Of a stretch of DNA of 64,000 nt, positions 63,698 through 64,000 are shown piece after piece (the first letter of the stretch is position 1; the number at the start of each line of letters is the position of its first letter). Both the position numbers and the translations under genes were made by a program. The notes below the pieces were generated by a model. That model searched no databases and was not told the DNA's origin. It worked only from the letters and a program-made list of their open reading frames with translations. Origin of the DNA: Leifsonia sp. CL147 (GTDB taxonomy: Bacteria; Actinomycetota; Actinomycetes; Actinomycetales; Microbacteriaceae); the NCBI RefSeq assembly GCF_900114565.1, contig NZ_FOTM01000001.1:186678-250677 (forward strand), given 5' to 3'.

Positions 63698-63794
63698 CGC
63701 TGGGCTTGAGCACGAGGAGCCAGGAGAGGTAGTGCTCGGCGACCGCGCCACCCAGCTCGTCCACTGCCGAGGCGGCCATCGCGTCGAAATGCAT
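63627..63794 (-). CDS. doubtful short ORF
   Basis: A 55-residue frame from ATG 63794 (MHFDAMAASAVDELGGAVAE) has coding-like third positions over its first 35 residues, but its 3' end overlaps the DUF805 gene by 71 bases. It may be a small protein or a remnant. No family was recognised. Confidence 0.25.
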   Translation of the reverse strand: MHFDAMAASAVDELGGAVAEHYLSWLLVLKPSVRRAGGRSAHPPAWTASGRRPAG

Positions 63795-63922
63795 CGGGTC
63801 CCTCACGCCGGAATCATGATCTCGGTCCGCGCGGGCGTCCCGCGACCGTGTACGACGAAGCGATCGGCTTGCGCACGGCAGCCGACGGGTGTGGGATGGG
63901 CGGCACGGACGAGGGGGCGGCG

Positions 63923-64000
63923 ATGGGCAACTACGTGGCACGGGCGGAGATCGAGGTGGACGCGCCCCGGCGCGCGGTGTGGCAGGTGCTGACGACGAAC
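63923..64000 (+). CDS. SRPBCC (START/Bet v 1-like) domain protein, N-terminal part
   Basis: It starts at ATG 63923 (MGNYVARAEIEVDAPRRAVW), with GAGGGGGCGG upstream, and runs off the right edge after 26 residues. The opening strand followed by V-DAP-RRAVWQVLT is the usual start of SRPBCC/AHSA1 hydrophobic-pocket proteins. No more can be said. Confidence 0.65.
   Translation, partial: MGNYVARAEIEVDAPRRAVWQVLTTN

Overview
The window is a chromosomal segment from a high-GC Gram-positive bacterium. GTG starts are common, ATGA/GTGA/TGATG stop-start overlaps are frequent, promoter spacings suggest leaderless transcripts, and the gene content (treY-treZ-glgX, CUT1 sugar ABC systems without their own ATPase, IclR/LacI/ROK regulators) is actinobacterial. 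The hexamer GGATGC/GCATCC recurs throughout, which I associate with Microbacteriaceae such as Leifsonia or Microbacterium; that family assignment is an inference from memory. There is no prophage, insertion sequence, rRNA operon or CRISPR-cas locus. One tRNA gene, tRNA-Arg(ACG), is present.

Layout. 1-5 kb: small hypothetical genes; a large fusion of an ECF sigma factor, zinc-finger anti-sigma module, membrane segments and LamG domain; a PAP2 phosphatase; a secreted protein. 5-9 kb: a PolX-like PHP protein, a DHFR-fold protein and a UvrA-like ABC protein broken by a one-base frameshift. 9-17 kb: trehalose/glycogen block (treY, treZ, glgX) ending in a translationally coupled Ser/Thr kinase, with divergent csbD. 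17-26 kb: regulators (GlxA-type, IclR, AraC), a lone ClpP, DUF1003, an aromatic-ring FAD hydroxylase, a methyltransferase and an MFS exporter. 26-43 kb: carbohydrate region with a GH1 enzyme and two ABC importer operons. One is divergent from a ROK repressor and carries heparinase-like, Gfo/Idh and PmoA-like genes. The other is divergent from a LacI repressor and carries a GH35 beta-galactosidase. 43-49 kb: tRNA-Arg, a tandem hairpin array, DLH hydrolase, GNAT, quinone-reductase-like, SDR and DHFR-fold genes. 49-53 kb: a heterodimeric ABC exporter. 53-64 kb: small stress and redox genes, oligopeptidase B, ohr/ohrR, a FUSC protein, a DHA2 MFS exporter, DUF805, and a partial SRPBCC gene at the right edge.

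The most unusual non-coding signal is a set of long inverted repeats, with arms of about 12 to 33 bp. They sit at nearly every convergent gene junction that is long enough to hold one. Several differ in arm sequence yet share a loop octamer, GGCGTGTC, and their arms differ in a compensated way. Many are flanked by short tandem repeats. They could be bidirectional U-less terminators, a family of palindromic repeats, or both. Other regulatory findings are paired 5-7-5 palindromes shared by the iclR gene and its presumed target, and two LacI operators in the divergent galactoside promoter.
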